DNA of 64,000 nucleotides from Tardiphaga sp. P9-11 (GCF_008329525.1 NZ_NPKQ01000005.1:1-64000); one strand, 5' to 3'; positions 26,226 through 34,255 are shown, counted from the stretch's first letter. Numbers and translations are program-made. Notes: generated from the letters alone by a model not told the origin.

Positions 26226-27467
26226 ATGACCGAGGCGGAGCTTACCAAATACCAGCGTTGGGCGATTTTGGCCGGCGCGGCGACGCTGCTCAGCCTGGCC
26301 ATGGGCATGCGCCAGAGCTTCGGGCTGTTTCAGCCCTCGATCCTGCGTGACACTGCTATCACGACCGCGGACTTCTCATTGGCCACGGCTCTGCAGAACG
26401 TCATCTGGGGCATCTCGCAGCCCTTCATTGGCGCCATCGCCGATCGTTTCGGTACTCGCCACGTGATGATGTCAGGCGTTTTGATCTATGCGGCCGGTCT
26501 CGTCTTCATGATGTTCGCGACCACGCCGCTGGTGTTCACCCTTGGCGCCGGCCTTTGCGTCGGCCTCGCGCTGTCCTGCACGGCCTCGAGCATGACCATG
26601 ACGGTGGCCTCGCGCAGCGTGTCCGCCGCCAAGCGCAGCGTCACCATGGGAGCGGTTTCGGCCGCCGGGTCGCTTGGCCTCGTGATCGCGTCGCCCCTGG
26701 CGCAGACGCTGATCTCGACCGCCGGCTGGCAGGTCGCGTTGATCGGCTTCTTGGGTCTTGCCGCTGTCATGATCCCTGCCGCGCTGTTTGCCGGCCAATC
26801 CGACAAGCTCGAACGCGCTCCGAGCGACGAGCCGCAGCAGTCGCTGGGCGAAGTGGTGCAATCCGCTCTCGGCCATTCCGGCTATATCGTACTGGCGCTG
26901 TCGTTCTTCGTTTGCGGTCTGCAGCTCGTCTTCATCACCACGCATCTGCCAAATTATCTGGCCATCTGCGGGCTCGACGCGTCGCTCGGCGCCACTGCGC
27001 TGGCGCTGGTCGGCTTGTTCAACGTGTTCGGCTCCTACGCCTTTGGCTGGCTCGGTGGCCGTTATCCGAAGCAGATTTTGCTCGGCGGAATTTACATCGT
27101 TCGCTCGCTGGCGCTCGCCACCTATTTCTATTTTCCGGCAACGCCGACCACGACCATGATTTTCGCGGCCGTGCTGGGCTCGCTATGGCTTGGCGTGGTG
27201 CCGCTGGTGAACGGCCTCGTCGCACAACTGTTCGGCCTGCGCTTTATGGCAACGCTCACCGGCATCGCCTTTCTCAGCCATCAGGCAGGATCTTTCCTCG
27301 GCGCCTGGGGCGGTGGCATGATCTTCGCGCATCTCGGCAATTACGACCGCGCCTGGCAGTTCGCCGTGGTGATCGGGATGATCGCTGGCTGCTTCCAGAT
27401 GCTGATGAATGTGAAGCCGCCGGTGCGACGCGATGCCGTCCCCGCCGCCATGCCAAGTGCGGCCTGA
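26226..27467 (+). CDS. Major facilitator superfamily transporter
   Basis: This 413-aa protein has twelve predicted membrane helices in two bundles joined by a charged loop (about 190-210, QSDKLERAPSDEPQQ). The MFS motif A between helices 2 and 3 reads GAIADRFGTRHVM (about 68-80). The substrate is unknown; the general type (MRQSFGLFQP, GQSFMA-like features) is close to transporters of small organic acids or nitrogen compounds. It lies divergent from a GNAT gene and about 125 bp before sodB, which has its own promoter. Confidence 0.88.
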   Translation: MTEAELTKYQRWAILAGAATLLSLAMGMRQSFGLFQPSILRDTAITTADFSLATALQNVIWGISQPFIGAIADRFGTRHVMMSGVLIYAAGLVFMMFATTPLVFTLGAGLCVGLALSCTASSMTMTVASRSVSAAKRSVTMGAVSAAGSLGLVIASPLAQTLISTAGWQVALIGFLGLAAVMIPAALFAGQSDKLERAPSDEPQQSLGEVVQSALGHSGYIVLALSFFVCGLQLVFITTHLPNYLAICGLDASLGATALALVGLFNVFGSYAFGWLGGRYPKQILLGGIYIVRSLALATYFYFPATPTTTMIFAAVLGSLWLGVVPLVNGLVAQLFGLRFMATLTGIAFLSHQAGSFLGAWGGGMIFAHLGNYDRAWQFAVVIGMIAGCFQMLMNVKPPVRRDAVPAAMPSAA

Positions 27468-27535
27468 TCGCGCAGCGATCGGGATTGCAAAGAGAAGCGA
27501 TCGGGATCGCGAAGATGGGAGTGTCGGAGCCGGAC

Positions 27536-27560
27536 GGAACCTTCTATAAGGGTCCCCGTT
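27536..27560 (+). promoter_or_regulatory. EcfG-type general stress promoter of the superoxide dismutase gene
   Basis: GGAAC at 27536-27540, a 16-base spacer and CGTT at 27557-27560 reproduce the alphaproteobacterial EcfG consensus exactly. The -10 element lies 34 bp before the sodB ATG, giving a 5' UTR of roughly 28 nt. Confidence 0.75.
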
Positions 27561-27594
27561 AAGCCAACTCTCCCATTATTGCGGATCTGGACCC

Positions 27595-28194
27595 ATGACC
27601 TTCACGCTTCCCAACCTACCTTACGCCTATGACGCGCTCGCGCCGCATATGTCGAAGGAAACGCTGGAATTCCATCACGATAAGCACCATCAGGCTTACG
27701 TGACCAACGGCAACAACCTGCTGAAGGGCACCGAATTCGAAGGCAAATCGCTTGAAGAAATCGTGAAGGGCTCGTTCGGCAAGAATGCCGCGCTCTTCAA
27801 CAATGCCGGCCAGCACTACAACCATCTCCACTTCTGGAACTGGATGAAGCCGAATGGCGGCGGCTCCAAGCTTCCGGGACGTCTGGAGAAGAAGATCACC
27901 GAGGATCTCGGCGGTCTCGAGAAGTTCAAGACCGACTTCGCAGCGGCAGGCGTCGGCCAGTTCGGCTCCGGCTGGGCCTGGCTCTCGGTCAAGAACGGCA
28001 AGCTGGAGATTTCCAAGACCGCGAATGGCGAAAGCCCGCTGGTCCATGGCGCGACCCCGATCCTCGGCGTCGACGTCTGGGAGCACTCCTACTACATCGA
28101 CTATCGCAACCGTCGCCCCGACTATCTCAAGGCGTTTGTCGATCACCTCGTGAACTGGGAATATGTCGACGAGCAGTTCGGCAAGGCTGTCTGA
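27595..28194 (+). CDS. sodB: Superoxide dismutase, Fe-type
   Basis: This 199-aa enzyme converts superoxide to hydrogen peroxide and oxygen in the cytosol. All four metal ligands are present: His27 (EFHHDKHH), His77 (QHYNH), Asp160 and His164 (DVWEHSYYIDY). Gln73 in NNAGQHYNH occupies the second-sphere position used by Fe-SODs, whereas Mn-SODs place Gln elsewhere, so iron is favoured, though cambialistic use cannot be excluded. No signal peptide. The EcfG-type promoter upstream and the GCAA-tetraloop terminator downstream define a monocistronic unit. Confidence 0.95.
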   Translation: MTFTLPNLPYAYDALAPHMSKETLEFHHDKHHQAYVTNGNNLLKGTEFEGKSLEEIVKGSFGKNAALFNNAGQHYNHLHFWNWMKPNGGGSKLPGRLEKKITEDLGGLEKFKTDFAAAGVGQFGSGWAWLSVKNGKLEISKTANGESPLVHGATPILGVDVWEHSYYIDYRNRRPDYLKAFVDHLVNWEYVDEQFGKAV

Positions 28195-28226
28195 TCGCAT
28201 TCGATCTGCGCTTCATGGCGCGCGGG

Positions 28227-28257
28227 AAGGGCGGTGGCGCAAGCTGCCGCCCTTTTT
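28227..28257 (+). terminator. Terminator of sodB
   Basis: AAGGGCGG and CCGCCCTT form the lower stem, extended by two wobble and two G-C pairs to a GCAA tetraloop; TTTTT follows. Confidence 0.88.
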
Positions 28258-28364
28258 CGTTGTCGTGACGTTTTCGTGTCTTGGTCGGCCTGCTGCGACT
28301 TGCCGCCGCAGACGCGCTGCGGCAGAACGAAATGACGTGAGCTACCAAGCGCAGTGGGTGTTCG

Positions 28365-28739
28365 ATGAATTATGTTCTGGTTTTTCTCGGCGGCGGCCTT
28401 GGCGCCACCTTGCGCTATGTCATCAACATGACCTGTGCCCGCTGCATGGGAACGGCGTTCCCATGGGGTACCTTCATTATCAACGTCACCGGCTCTACGG
28501 TGATGGGCCTGATTGCCGGCTATCTCGCGTTCAAGGGCGAGGCGTCGCAGCCCTGGCGCCTGTTCCTGATGACCGGCATTCTCGGCGGCTACACGACCTT
28601 TTCGGCCTTTTCACTGGATACGGCATTGCTCTATGAGCGCGGCGAACTGGGTCTCGCTCTGGCCTATGTGCTGGGGTCGGTGGTGCTGTCGATTGCCGGG
28701 CTTTTTGCCGGTCTTGCGCTGGTGCGCCACTTCGCCTGA
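28365..28739 (+). CDS. crcB: Fluoride exporter CrcB (Fluc family)
   Basis: This 124-aa four-helix membrane protein forms dual-topology fluoride channels in its family. Diagnostic motifs are GGGLGATLRYVIN (9-21), TFIINVTGSTVMG (35-47) with the conserved Asn, and GGYTTFSAFSLDT (73-85) with the Phe-box and the T-x-S/T sodium-site region. Length is normal. No fluoride riboswitch could be recognised in the 107 bp between the sodB terminator and the start. The next signal downstream is the Zur box. Confidence 0.93.
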   Translation: MNYVLVFLGGGLGATLRYVINMTCARCMGTAFPWGTFIINVTGSTVMGLIAGYLAFKGEASQPWRLFLMTGILGGYTTFSAFSLDTALLYERGELGLALAYVLGSVVLSIAGLFAGLALVRHFA

Positions 28740-28759
28740 GTTCCTCCCGGGCTTGCAGA

Positions 28760-28776
28760 ATGTTATAATATAACAT
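28760..28776 (+). promoter_or_regulatory. Zur box (zinc-responsive operator)
   Basis: ATGTTATAATATAACAT is a perfect 8-1-8 palindrome matching the proteobacterial Zur site (TGTTATA-n-TATAACA core). It lies 54 bp before the His-rich peptide start and heads the znu genes, so Zur with zinc would repress the operon. Confidence 0.92.
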
Positions 28777-28830
28777 AAATGGATATGAGGCGTTTTGGCG
28801 CCGGATCTTCATTGGCCAGGCCCCGAATTC

Positions 28831-29049
28831 ATGGCGCATTCCCATTCCCACGATCATGACCACTCTCATGGTCACGCGCACGATCACACCCACAGCCACG
28901 TTCACACCCATGGGCCGACAAGCCCGCATCCGGCCCAGCCAGCGCCGTGGTCGATCCTGCGCATGACATTGCCGGCACGGCTTGGCGCCGCGCTGGCGGT
29001 CTCTGCAGCGCTCTGGGCGGTGGTTCTGCTGGCTATGAGGCCGTCATGA
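28831..29049 (+). CDS. Small His-rich membrane protein of the zinc operon
   Basis: This 72-aa protein has a His/Asp-rich cytosolic or periplasmic head (residues 3-31, about fourteen His in HxH/HxD repeats), a Pro-rich spacer and one hydrophobic helix (about 47-68). ATG 28831 is chosen; an in-frame TTG at 28795 has a good GAGG site and would add 12 residues, so the start is uncertain. The stop overlaps znuC (ATGA at 29046). It is the first gene after the Zur box, so a role in capturing or buffering zinc for the ZnuCBA importer is inferred. I know no named family for it. Confidence 0.75.
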   Translation: MAHSHSHDHDHSHGHAHDHTHSHVHTHGPTSPHPAQPAPWSILRMTLPARLGAALAVSAALWAVVLLAMRPS

Positions 29050-29804
29050 GCGCGCAGCTGTCATTTCGCGATGTCACGCTGGGTTATGACCGGCATCCGG
29101 CCGTGCATCACCTCAATGGCGAGATCGCGGCGGGCAGCTTGCTGGCGGTAGTCGGGCCGAATGGCGCCGGCAAGTCGACGCTGTTTCGCGGCATCGTTGG
29201 CATTCTGAAGCCGCTGACGGGGGCGATCGCGCTTGGCGGGCTCAAGCCGCGCGATATCGCCTACCTGCCGCAGAGCGTCGATATCGACCGTACATTCCCC
29301 ATTTCGGTGTTCGATTTCGTCGGCACCGGGCTTTGGCGCACGACGGGCATCTTCGGCGGCCTTGGCAAGAAGGCGCGCGCGCAGATCGGACAGGCGCTCG
29401 CTGCGGTCGGCCTCAATGGATTCGAGAATCGCAATATCGGCACGCTGTCCGGCGGCCAGATGCAGCGCATGCTATTCGCGCGCGTCCTGCTGCAGGATGC
29501 GCGTGTGATCGTGCTCGACGAGCCGTTCAATGCGATTGACACCAAGACGTCGGCGGATCTGATCGCGCTGGTTCGTCACTGGCATGCCGAGAAGCGCACG
29601 GTGTTGGCGGCGCTGCACGATATGGAGATGGTGCGCGCGCATTTCCCGGAGGCGCTGCTGCTCGCCCGCGGCTCTGTGGCCTGGGGGCCAACCCAGCAGG
29701 TGCTGACATCAGATAATCTGCTCGAAGCACGGCGCATGTGCGAGGCCTTTGACGATGGCGCCGGCACCTGCGTCGTCGATGCCACGCAGTCGCGGGCGGC
29801 CTGA
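29046..29804 (+). CDS. znuC: Zinc ABC transporter ATP-binding protein
   Basis: This 252-aa ABC ATPase powers zinc import. Walker A is GPNGAGKST (37-45), Q-loop YLPQ (73-76), signature LSGGQ (134-138), Walker B VIVLDEP (154-160) and the H-loop His at about 192 (ALHDMEM). It belongs to the manganese/zinc/iron chelate importer branch. ATG 29046 overlaps the stop of the His-rich gene; znuB begins 5 bp after its stop. A longer upstream frame overlaps the His-rich gene and is rejected. Confidence 0.93.
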   Translation: MSAQLSFRDVTLGYDRHPAVHHLNGEIAAGSLLAVVGPNGAGKSTLFRGIVGILKPLTGAIALGGLKPRDIAYLPQSVDIDRTFPISVFDFVGTGLWRTTGIFGGLGKKARAQIGQALAAVGLNGFENRNIGTLSGGQMQRMLFARVLLQDARVIVLDEPFNAIDTKTSADLIALVRHWHAEKRTVLAALHDMEMVRAHFPEALLLARGSVAWGPTQQVLTSDNLLEARRMCEAFDDGAGTCVVDATQSRAA

Positions 29805-29809
29805 TCGAC

Positions 29810-30679
29810 ATGCTTTACGATGCGCTGATCGCACCTTTTCTCGAATTCGAATTCATGCGCCGTGCATTGGCCGGCGTGGTGGCGCTGGCGCTGGGCGGCG
29901 CGCCGATCGGCGTGTTCCTGATGCTGCGGCGGATGAGCCTTGTCGGCGATGCCATGGCGCATGCGATCCTGCCGGGCGCTGCGATCGGCTTCCTGTTCTC
30001 GGGGCTCAACCTGTTTGCGATGACGTTTGGTGGCCTGATTGCAGGCTTTTCGGTCGCACTGCTGGCGGGCCTCGTCTCGCGCGTCACAGTTATCAAGGAA
30101 GATGCGTCGCTTGCTGCCTTCTATCTTGTCTCGCTGGCAGTCGGCGTCACCATCGTCTCGATGCGCGGCACCAATATCGATCTGCTGCATGTGCTGTTCG
30201 GCAATATTCTCGCGCTCGACGACCAGACGCTGTTGGTGATCGCGTTCAACGCGACGATCACGCTGGTGGTGATGGCGGTGATCTATCGGCCGCTGGTGAT
30301 CGAATGCGTCGATCCGGTCTTCTTGCGGACGGTGTCGCGCGCCGGTGCACCCGCGCATCTGGCGTTTCTCGCGCTCGTCGTCGTCAATCTCGTCAACGGC
30401 TTTCACGCGCTTGGCACGCTGCTCGCGGTGGGGCTGATGATCCTGCCGGCGGGCATCGCGCGGTTCTGGTCGCGCGATATCACGGGGATGATGATGATCT
30501 CTGTCGCGAGCGCGATGGTCTCCGGTTACTTCGGTCTGGTGCTGTCGTTCCAGACCAAGGTGCCATCCGGCCCGGCGATCATCCTGGTCGCTGCGGTGCT
30601 GTATGTATTTTCGGTTTTGTTCGGCAATGTCAGTGGCTTGGTGAGGCAGTTGTTTCCCGGCCGGCATCTTGAGGCGTAG
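29810..30679 (+). CDS. znuB: Zinc ABC transporter permease
   Basis: This 289-aa inner-membrane protein has eight or so hydrophobic segments and the conserved start of ABC-3 family permeases (RRALAGVVALALGGAPIGVFLMLRRMSLVGDAMAHAILPG, in parts), where the SLVGDAMAH loop contacts the ATPase. Further typical blocks are NILALDDQTLL and GLMILPAGIARFW. It forms the channel with ZnuC and ZnuA. Gaps to both neighbours are a few bases. Confidence 0.93.
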   Translation: MLYDALIAPFLEFEFMRRALAGVVALALGGAPIGVFLMLRRMSLVGDAMAHAILPGAAIGFLFSGLNLFAMTFGGLIAGFSVALLAGLVSRVTVIKEDASLAAFYLVSLAVGVTIVSMRGTNIDLLHVLFGNILALDDQTLLVIAFNATITLVVMAVIYRPLVIECVDPVFLRTVSRAGAPAHLAFLALVVVNLVNGFHALGTLLAVGLMILPAGIARFWSRDITGMMMISVASAMVSGYFGLVLSFQTKVPSGPAIILVAAVLYVFSVLFGNVSGLVRQLFPGRHLEA

Positions 30680-30681
30680 GT

Positions 30682-31572
30682 GTGTCAGTCATGCGGAAAT
30701 CTTGCGTTTTGCTCCTTTGCGCCGTGACTTCACTGATCACTGCGATCCTTCCGGCGCATGCACAGGACAAGGTCGATGTCGTCGCGAGTTTCTCCATCCT
30801 GGGTGACCTCGTGCGCAATGTCGGCGGCGAGCGGATAGCTGTCACGACCCTGGTCGGCCCGAATGGCGATGCGCATGTCTACACACCGACACCGCGTGAC
30901 GCTAAAAAGATCGCCGATGCGAAGCTCGTTGTCGTCAATGGTCTCGGCTTCGAGGGCTGGTTGCCGCGGCTGGTGAAATCATCCGGCGGCAAGGCTGTCA
31001 TCGTCACCGCAACCCAGGGCATTGCACCGCGCAAGCTCGACTCCCATGAAGATCCCCACGCCTGGCAATCGCTGGCCAATGCCAAGGTCTACGTCGCAAA
31101 CATTCGCGATGCGCTGGCCAAGGCCGATCCGGCCGGTGCCGACATCTACAAGGCGAATGCCGAGGCCTATCTCGCGAAGCTGGCGGCCCTCGACAGCGAT
31201 GTGAAGGCGGCCATCGCCACCATTCCCGCGGCACACCGCAAGGTGATCTCGACCCATGACGCCTTCGGCTATTTCGCGGCTGCCTATGGGATCGAATTTA
31301 TTGCGCCGCAGGGCGTTTCGACGGATTCAGAGCCCAGCGCGAAGGATATCGCGGTCATCATCACCCAGCTCAAGATCTCGAAAATTCCAGCGGTTTTTCT
31401 GGAAAACATCGCCGATCCCCGGCTGATGCGCCGGATTGCCGCCGAGACCGGGGCAAAAATCGGCGGAACGCTGTATTCCGACAGCCTGACACCCGAAAAC
31501 GGCGATGCACCCACTTACATTGATATGGTCAGGCACAATATAAAGGCGCTGACGAGCGCGCTGACCAGTTAG
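30682..31572 (+). CDS. znuA: Zinc ABC transporter substrate-binding protein
   Basis: This 296-aa periplasmic protein has a signal peptide (cleavage near AHA-Q at 26-28) and the cluster A-I metal site: His65 (DAHVYTP), His126 (EDPHAWQ), His192 (STHDAFGYF) and Asp267 (SDSL). A His rather than Glu in the third position favours zinc over manganese. The His/Asp-rich loop that many ZnuA proteins carry between the first and second ligands is reduced to HEDPH. Start may be GTG 30682 (GAGG 7 bases upstream) or ATG 30691. A perfect GCAGGGG-CA-CCCCTGC inverted repeat (31574-31589) lies just after its stop. Confidence 0.92.
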   Translation: MSVMRKSCVLLLCAVTSLITAILPAHAQDKVDVVASFSILGDLVRNVGGERIAVTTLVGPNGDAHVYTPTPRDAKKIADAKLVVVNGLGFEGWLPRLVKSSGGKAVIVTATQGIAPRKLDSHEDPHAWQSLANAKVYVANIRDALAKADPAGADIYKANAEAYLAKLAALDSDVKAAIATIPAAHRKVISTHDAFGYFAAAYGIEFIAPQGVSTDSEPSAKDIAVIITQLKISKIPAVFLENIADPRLMRRIAAETGAKIGGTLYSDSLTPENGDAPTYIDMVRHNIKALTSALTS

Positions 31573-31623
31573 CGCAGGGGCACCCCTGCTGCCGGCGCTG
31601 CCCAAGACCCCGCCGGAGTGATC

Positions 31624-32679
31624 ATGTCTGAAGCGACTGCCAACAAAATTCCCGTGACCGTGCTGACCGGCTATCTCGGCGCCGGCAAGACCACGCTGCT
31701 GAACCGCATCCTGTCGGAAAAACACGGCAAGAAATACGCCGTGATCGTCAACGAATTCGGCGAGATCGGCATCGACAACGATCTCATCATCGGTGCGGAC
31801 GAAGAAGTGTTCGAGATGAACAACGGCTGCGTCTGCTGCACCGTGCGCGGCGACCTCGTGCGCATTCTCGACGGTCTCATGAAGCGCAAGGGCAAGTTCG
31901 ACGCCATCATCGTCGAGACCACGGGGCTCGCCGATCCGGCGCCTGTCGCGCAAACCTTCTTCGTCGACGAGGACGTGCAGGCCCATGCGCGGCTCGATGC
32001 GGTGGTGACCGTTGCCGACGCCAAGTGGCTGAGCGACCGCCTCAAGGATGCGCCGGAAGCCAAGAACCAGATCGCCTTTGCCGATGTCATCGTGCTCAAC
32101 AAGATCGATCTGGTCTCGAAGGCCGAACTGGCCGAAGTCGAGGCGCGCATCCGCGCGATCAATCCCTACGCCAAGCTGCACAAGACCGAACGCGCGCAGG
32201 TGAAGCTGTCCGACGTGCTGGAGCGTGGCGCCTTCGATCTCGATCGCATTCTGGAGATCGAGCCGGAATTCCTCAATGCGGATGACGGTCATGATCATCA
32301 CGGCCATGACCACGATCACGGCCATCATCATCACCACGATCATGACCACGGTCACGGCGGGCTGAAGCACTATCACGACGAGGACATGCATTCGATGTCG
32401 CTGCGCACCGACAAGGCGCTCGATGCCTCGACCTTCATGCCGTGGCTGCAGGACCTGATGGCCAAGGAGGGCGGCAAGATCCTGCGCTCCAAGGGCATCC
32501 TGTCCTTCTCCGGCGATGACGACCGCTATGTGTTCCAGGGCGTCCACATGATGCTGGAAGGCGATCACCAGCGGCCATGGAAGGACGGCGAGAAGCGCGA
32601 AAGCCGCCTCGTCTTCATTGGTCGCGATCTGCCCGAGCAGCTGATCCGCGACGGCTTCGAAAACGTCATTCCATCCTGA
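31624..32679 (+). CDS. COG0523/CobW-family GTPase, zinc metallochaperone type
   Basis: This 351-aa protein has Walker A GYLGAGKTT (16-24), the metal-binding GCVCC (68-72), switch-like ETTGLADP, NKID guanine motif and a His-rich loop of about 29 residues (roughly 219-247) before the CobW C-terminal domain. Placed behind znuA in a Zur operon, it is most likely a zinc chaperone of the ZagA/ZigA type that delivers zinc to client proteins when zinc is scarce, rather than a cobalamin-synthesis protein. ATG 31624 is set by GGAG at 31615-31618. Its stop overlaps the next gene. Confidence 0.92.
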   Translation: MSEATANKIPVTVLTGYLGAGKTTLLNRILSEKHGKKYAVIVNEFGEIGIDNDLIIGADEEVFEMNNGCVCCTVRGDLVRILDGLMKRKGKFDAIIVETTGLADPAPVAQTFFVDEDVQAHARLDAVVTVADAKWLSDRLKDAPEAKNQIAFADVIVLNKIDLVSKAELAEVEARIRAINPYAKLHKTERAQVKLSDVLERGAFDLDRILEIEPEFLNADDGHDHHGHDHDHGHHHHHDHDHGHGGLKHYHDEDMHSMSLRTDKALDASTFMPWLQDLMAKEGGKILRSKGILSFSGDDDRYVFQGVHMMLEGDHQRPWKDGEKRESRLVFIGRDLPEQLIRDGFENVIPS

Positions 32680-33698
32680 TGTCCGATTTCAATCCGCTGC
32701 AGGAGCAGGAATCCATCGTCTCGGTCACCGACCGCGTGCTGCCGGTAGCCATCGGTGCGTCGGTCACATCGGTGCATTTTCTCGGCGACAAGGCGGCCTT
32801 CGTCGGCGTCGAGGAGAAAGTCACGCTGGTCGATCCGGCAGGCGCGATGTCGCCGGTCGAGGTCGCGTTCGGCGGCATCCTGTGCTCGACCTCGGATGGC
32901 AAGCGCATCGTGATGGGCTGTGACGACGGCAAGGTCGTCGTGCTCGATCGCGACGGTGCCGTCTCGACCTTCGCGACCGATGCCAAACGGCGCTGGATCG
33001 ACAGTGTTGCGCTACATCCCGACGGCGCAGTGGCGTGGTCGGCAGGCAAGACGGCCTTCGTGCAGGCGCCAAAGGGTGAGGTGAAGAGCTTCGAGGTGCC
33101 GTCCACCGTTGGCGGCCTCGCTTTCGCCCCCAAGGGTCTGCGGCTCGCAATCGCCCACTACAACGGCGTGACGCTGTGGTTTCCCAACATGGCCGGCAAT
33201 GCCGAAGTGCTGGAATGGGCCGGCTCACATCTCGGCGTGACGTTCAGTCCGGACAACAAGTTTCTGGTCACCGCGATGCACGAGCCCGCGCTGCATGGCT
33301 GGCGTCTCGTCGACGGCAAGCACATGCGCATGACCGGCTATCCCGCGCGCGTGCGCTCGATCTCGTGGAGCGCCGGCGGCAAGGGCCTCGCGACCTCGGG
33401 CGCCGATACGGTCATCATCTGGCCGTTCGCCAGCAAGGACGGCCCGATGGGCAAGGAGCCGGCGATGCTGGCGCCGCTCAAGGCCAAGGTCACCATGGTC
33501 GCTTGCCATCCCAAGCAGGACATTCTCGCCGCCGGCTACAGCGATGGCACTATCCTGATGGTGCGGATGACCGATGGCGCGGAGATTCTGGTGCGCGCCA
33601 ACAAGGGCCAGCCGGTGACGGCGCTCGGCTGGAACGCCAAGGGGACGCTGCTGGCCTTTGCGGATCAGGATGGGGATGCGGGGTTGCTAGAACTCTAG
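32679..33698 (+). CDS. WD40-repeat protein of the zinc operon
   Basis: This 339-aa cytosolic protein has repeating four-strand blades typical of WD40 propellers (for example LRLAIAHYNGVTLWFPN, VRSISWSAGGKGLATSGADTVIIWPF, MVACHPKQDILAAGYSDGTILMVRM in part, ALGWNAKGTLLAFADQDGDAGLLEL in part). The start ATG overlaps the stop of the CobW-family gene, implying coupled synthesis and Zur control. It carries no His-rich stretch. Such propellers bind proteins, so it might be a client or partner of the GTPase; this is inference. Confidence 0.82.
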   Translation: MSDFNPLQEQESIVSVTDRVLPVAIGASVTSVHFLGDKAAFVGVEEKVTLVDPAGAMSPVEVAFGGILCSTSDGKRIVMGCDDGKVVVLDRDGAVSTFATDAKRRWIDSVALHPDGAVAWSAGKTAFVQAPKGEVKSFEVPSTVGGLAFAPKGLRLAIAHYNGVTLWFPNMAGNAEVLEWAGSHLGVTFSPDNKFLVTAMHEPALHGWRLVDGKHMRMTGYPARVRSISWSAGGKGLATSGADTVIIWPFASKDGPMGKEPAMLAPLKAKVTMVACHPKQDILAAGYSDGTILMVRMTDGAEILVRANKGQPVTALGWNAKGTLLAFADQDGDAGLLEL

Positions 33699-33768
33699 CT
33701 CTGTCCTCACCGGGAGGAGTGCGCTCTTCGCGCGTCCCGAAGGATGGCTACAGGCTCCAACCCCTCGG

Positions 33769-33814
33769 CCTCATGGTTCGAGGCGGCGCTGAAGAATGCT
33801 TTCTCACCATGAGG
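33769..33814. repeat. Short palindromic intergenic repeat
   Basis: CCTCATGGT (33769-33777) and ACCATGAGG (33806-33814) form a 9-bp perfect inverted repeat with a 28-base middle. The surrounding 33716-33840 also has phrases (GAAGGATGG, CTCACCATGAGG) typical of dispersed repeats in Bradyrhizobium-type genomes. The 160-bp gap between the WD40 and NTF2-like genes holds nothing else I can identify. Confidence 0.5.
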
Positions 33815-33858
33815 GGCCGGCAGCGGATCTGTCGTGCCTGGTCCGGAGGCGGTCGAGC

Positions 33859-34230
33859 TTACAGGCGCTGCTTCCGGAACGAGTTCTTCAACGCGATCTT
33901 GTCGCCGCGAAACCGAAACAGGTCACAGCCGGCGACTTCGATCGTCTTCCCGTCCCTGTCTGTCCCCTTGAAGATCCAGTCTGACGCGCCTCGGTCGCCG
34001 CTGACAAAGTGGCGCGCGTCATTCCAGCTTGCATCCGGGTAAAGCTGCCACGCGTACATGAAGCCGCGGCGAACGTCGTCGCGACCGCGAAAGCAGGTGC
34101 CGACCACATCTGGTCCGGCATTGGACTCGAACACGCAGTCGTCGGTCATGAACGACATCAGTGCATCGATGTCGTGCCTGTTCCAGGCGGCGGCGAAATC
34201 TTCCAGCGTCGTTACTGTAACGTGATCCAT
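33859..34230 (-). CDS. NTF2-like/SnoaL-type protein
   Basis: This 123-aa protein has the cone-shaped NTF2 fold signature: TLEDFAAAWNRHDIDALMSFMTDDCVFES (about 7-35), FRGRDDVRRGF and WIFKGTDRDGKTIEVAGCDLFRFRGDKI near the end. The family contains isomerases, dehydratases and non-enzymatic binders of small hydrophobic molecules. ATG 34230 is preferred over the 34299 frame start because it places the first helix normally. Last gene of a lacI-hydrolase-NTF2 run on the minus strand. Confidence 0.85.
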   Translation of the reverse strand: MDHVTVTTLEDFAAAWNRHDIDALMSFMTDDCVFESNAGPDVVGTCFRGRDDVRRGFMYAWQLYPDASWNDARHFVSGDRGASDWIFKGTDRDGKTIEVAGCDLFRFRGDKIALKNSFRKQRL

Positions 34231-34255
34231 TGTTTTCAAATTTCGGTCGTGAGCG

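Noticed and set aside
28258-28364. A fluoride riboswitch before crcB
   Set aside because: I looked for the GGCGATGG start and the CTGATG-type pseudoknot of the crcB motif and did not find them in this gap.
32283-32370. Short His-codon repeats (CATGACCAC-like) as a CRISPR or tandem-repeat array
   Set aside because: They encode the His-rich loop of the GTPase in frame; units are irregular and without spacers. The same holds for 28831-28915 and 49420-49610.
31327-32568. A 413-codon open frame on the minus strand opposite znuA and the GTPase
   Set aside because: It spans two real genes and shows the low-complexity profile of an antisense frame.
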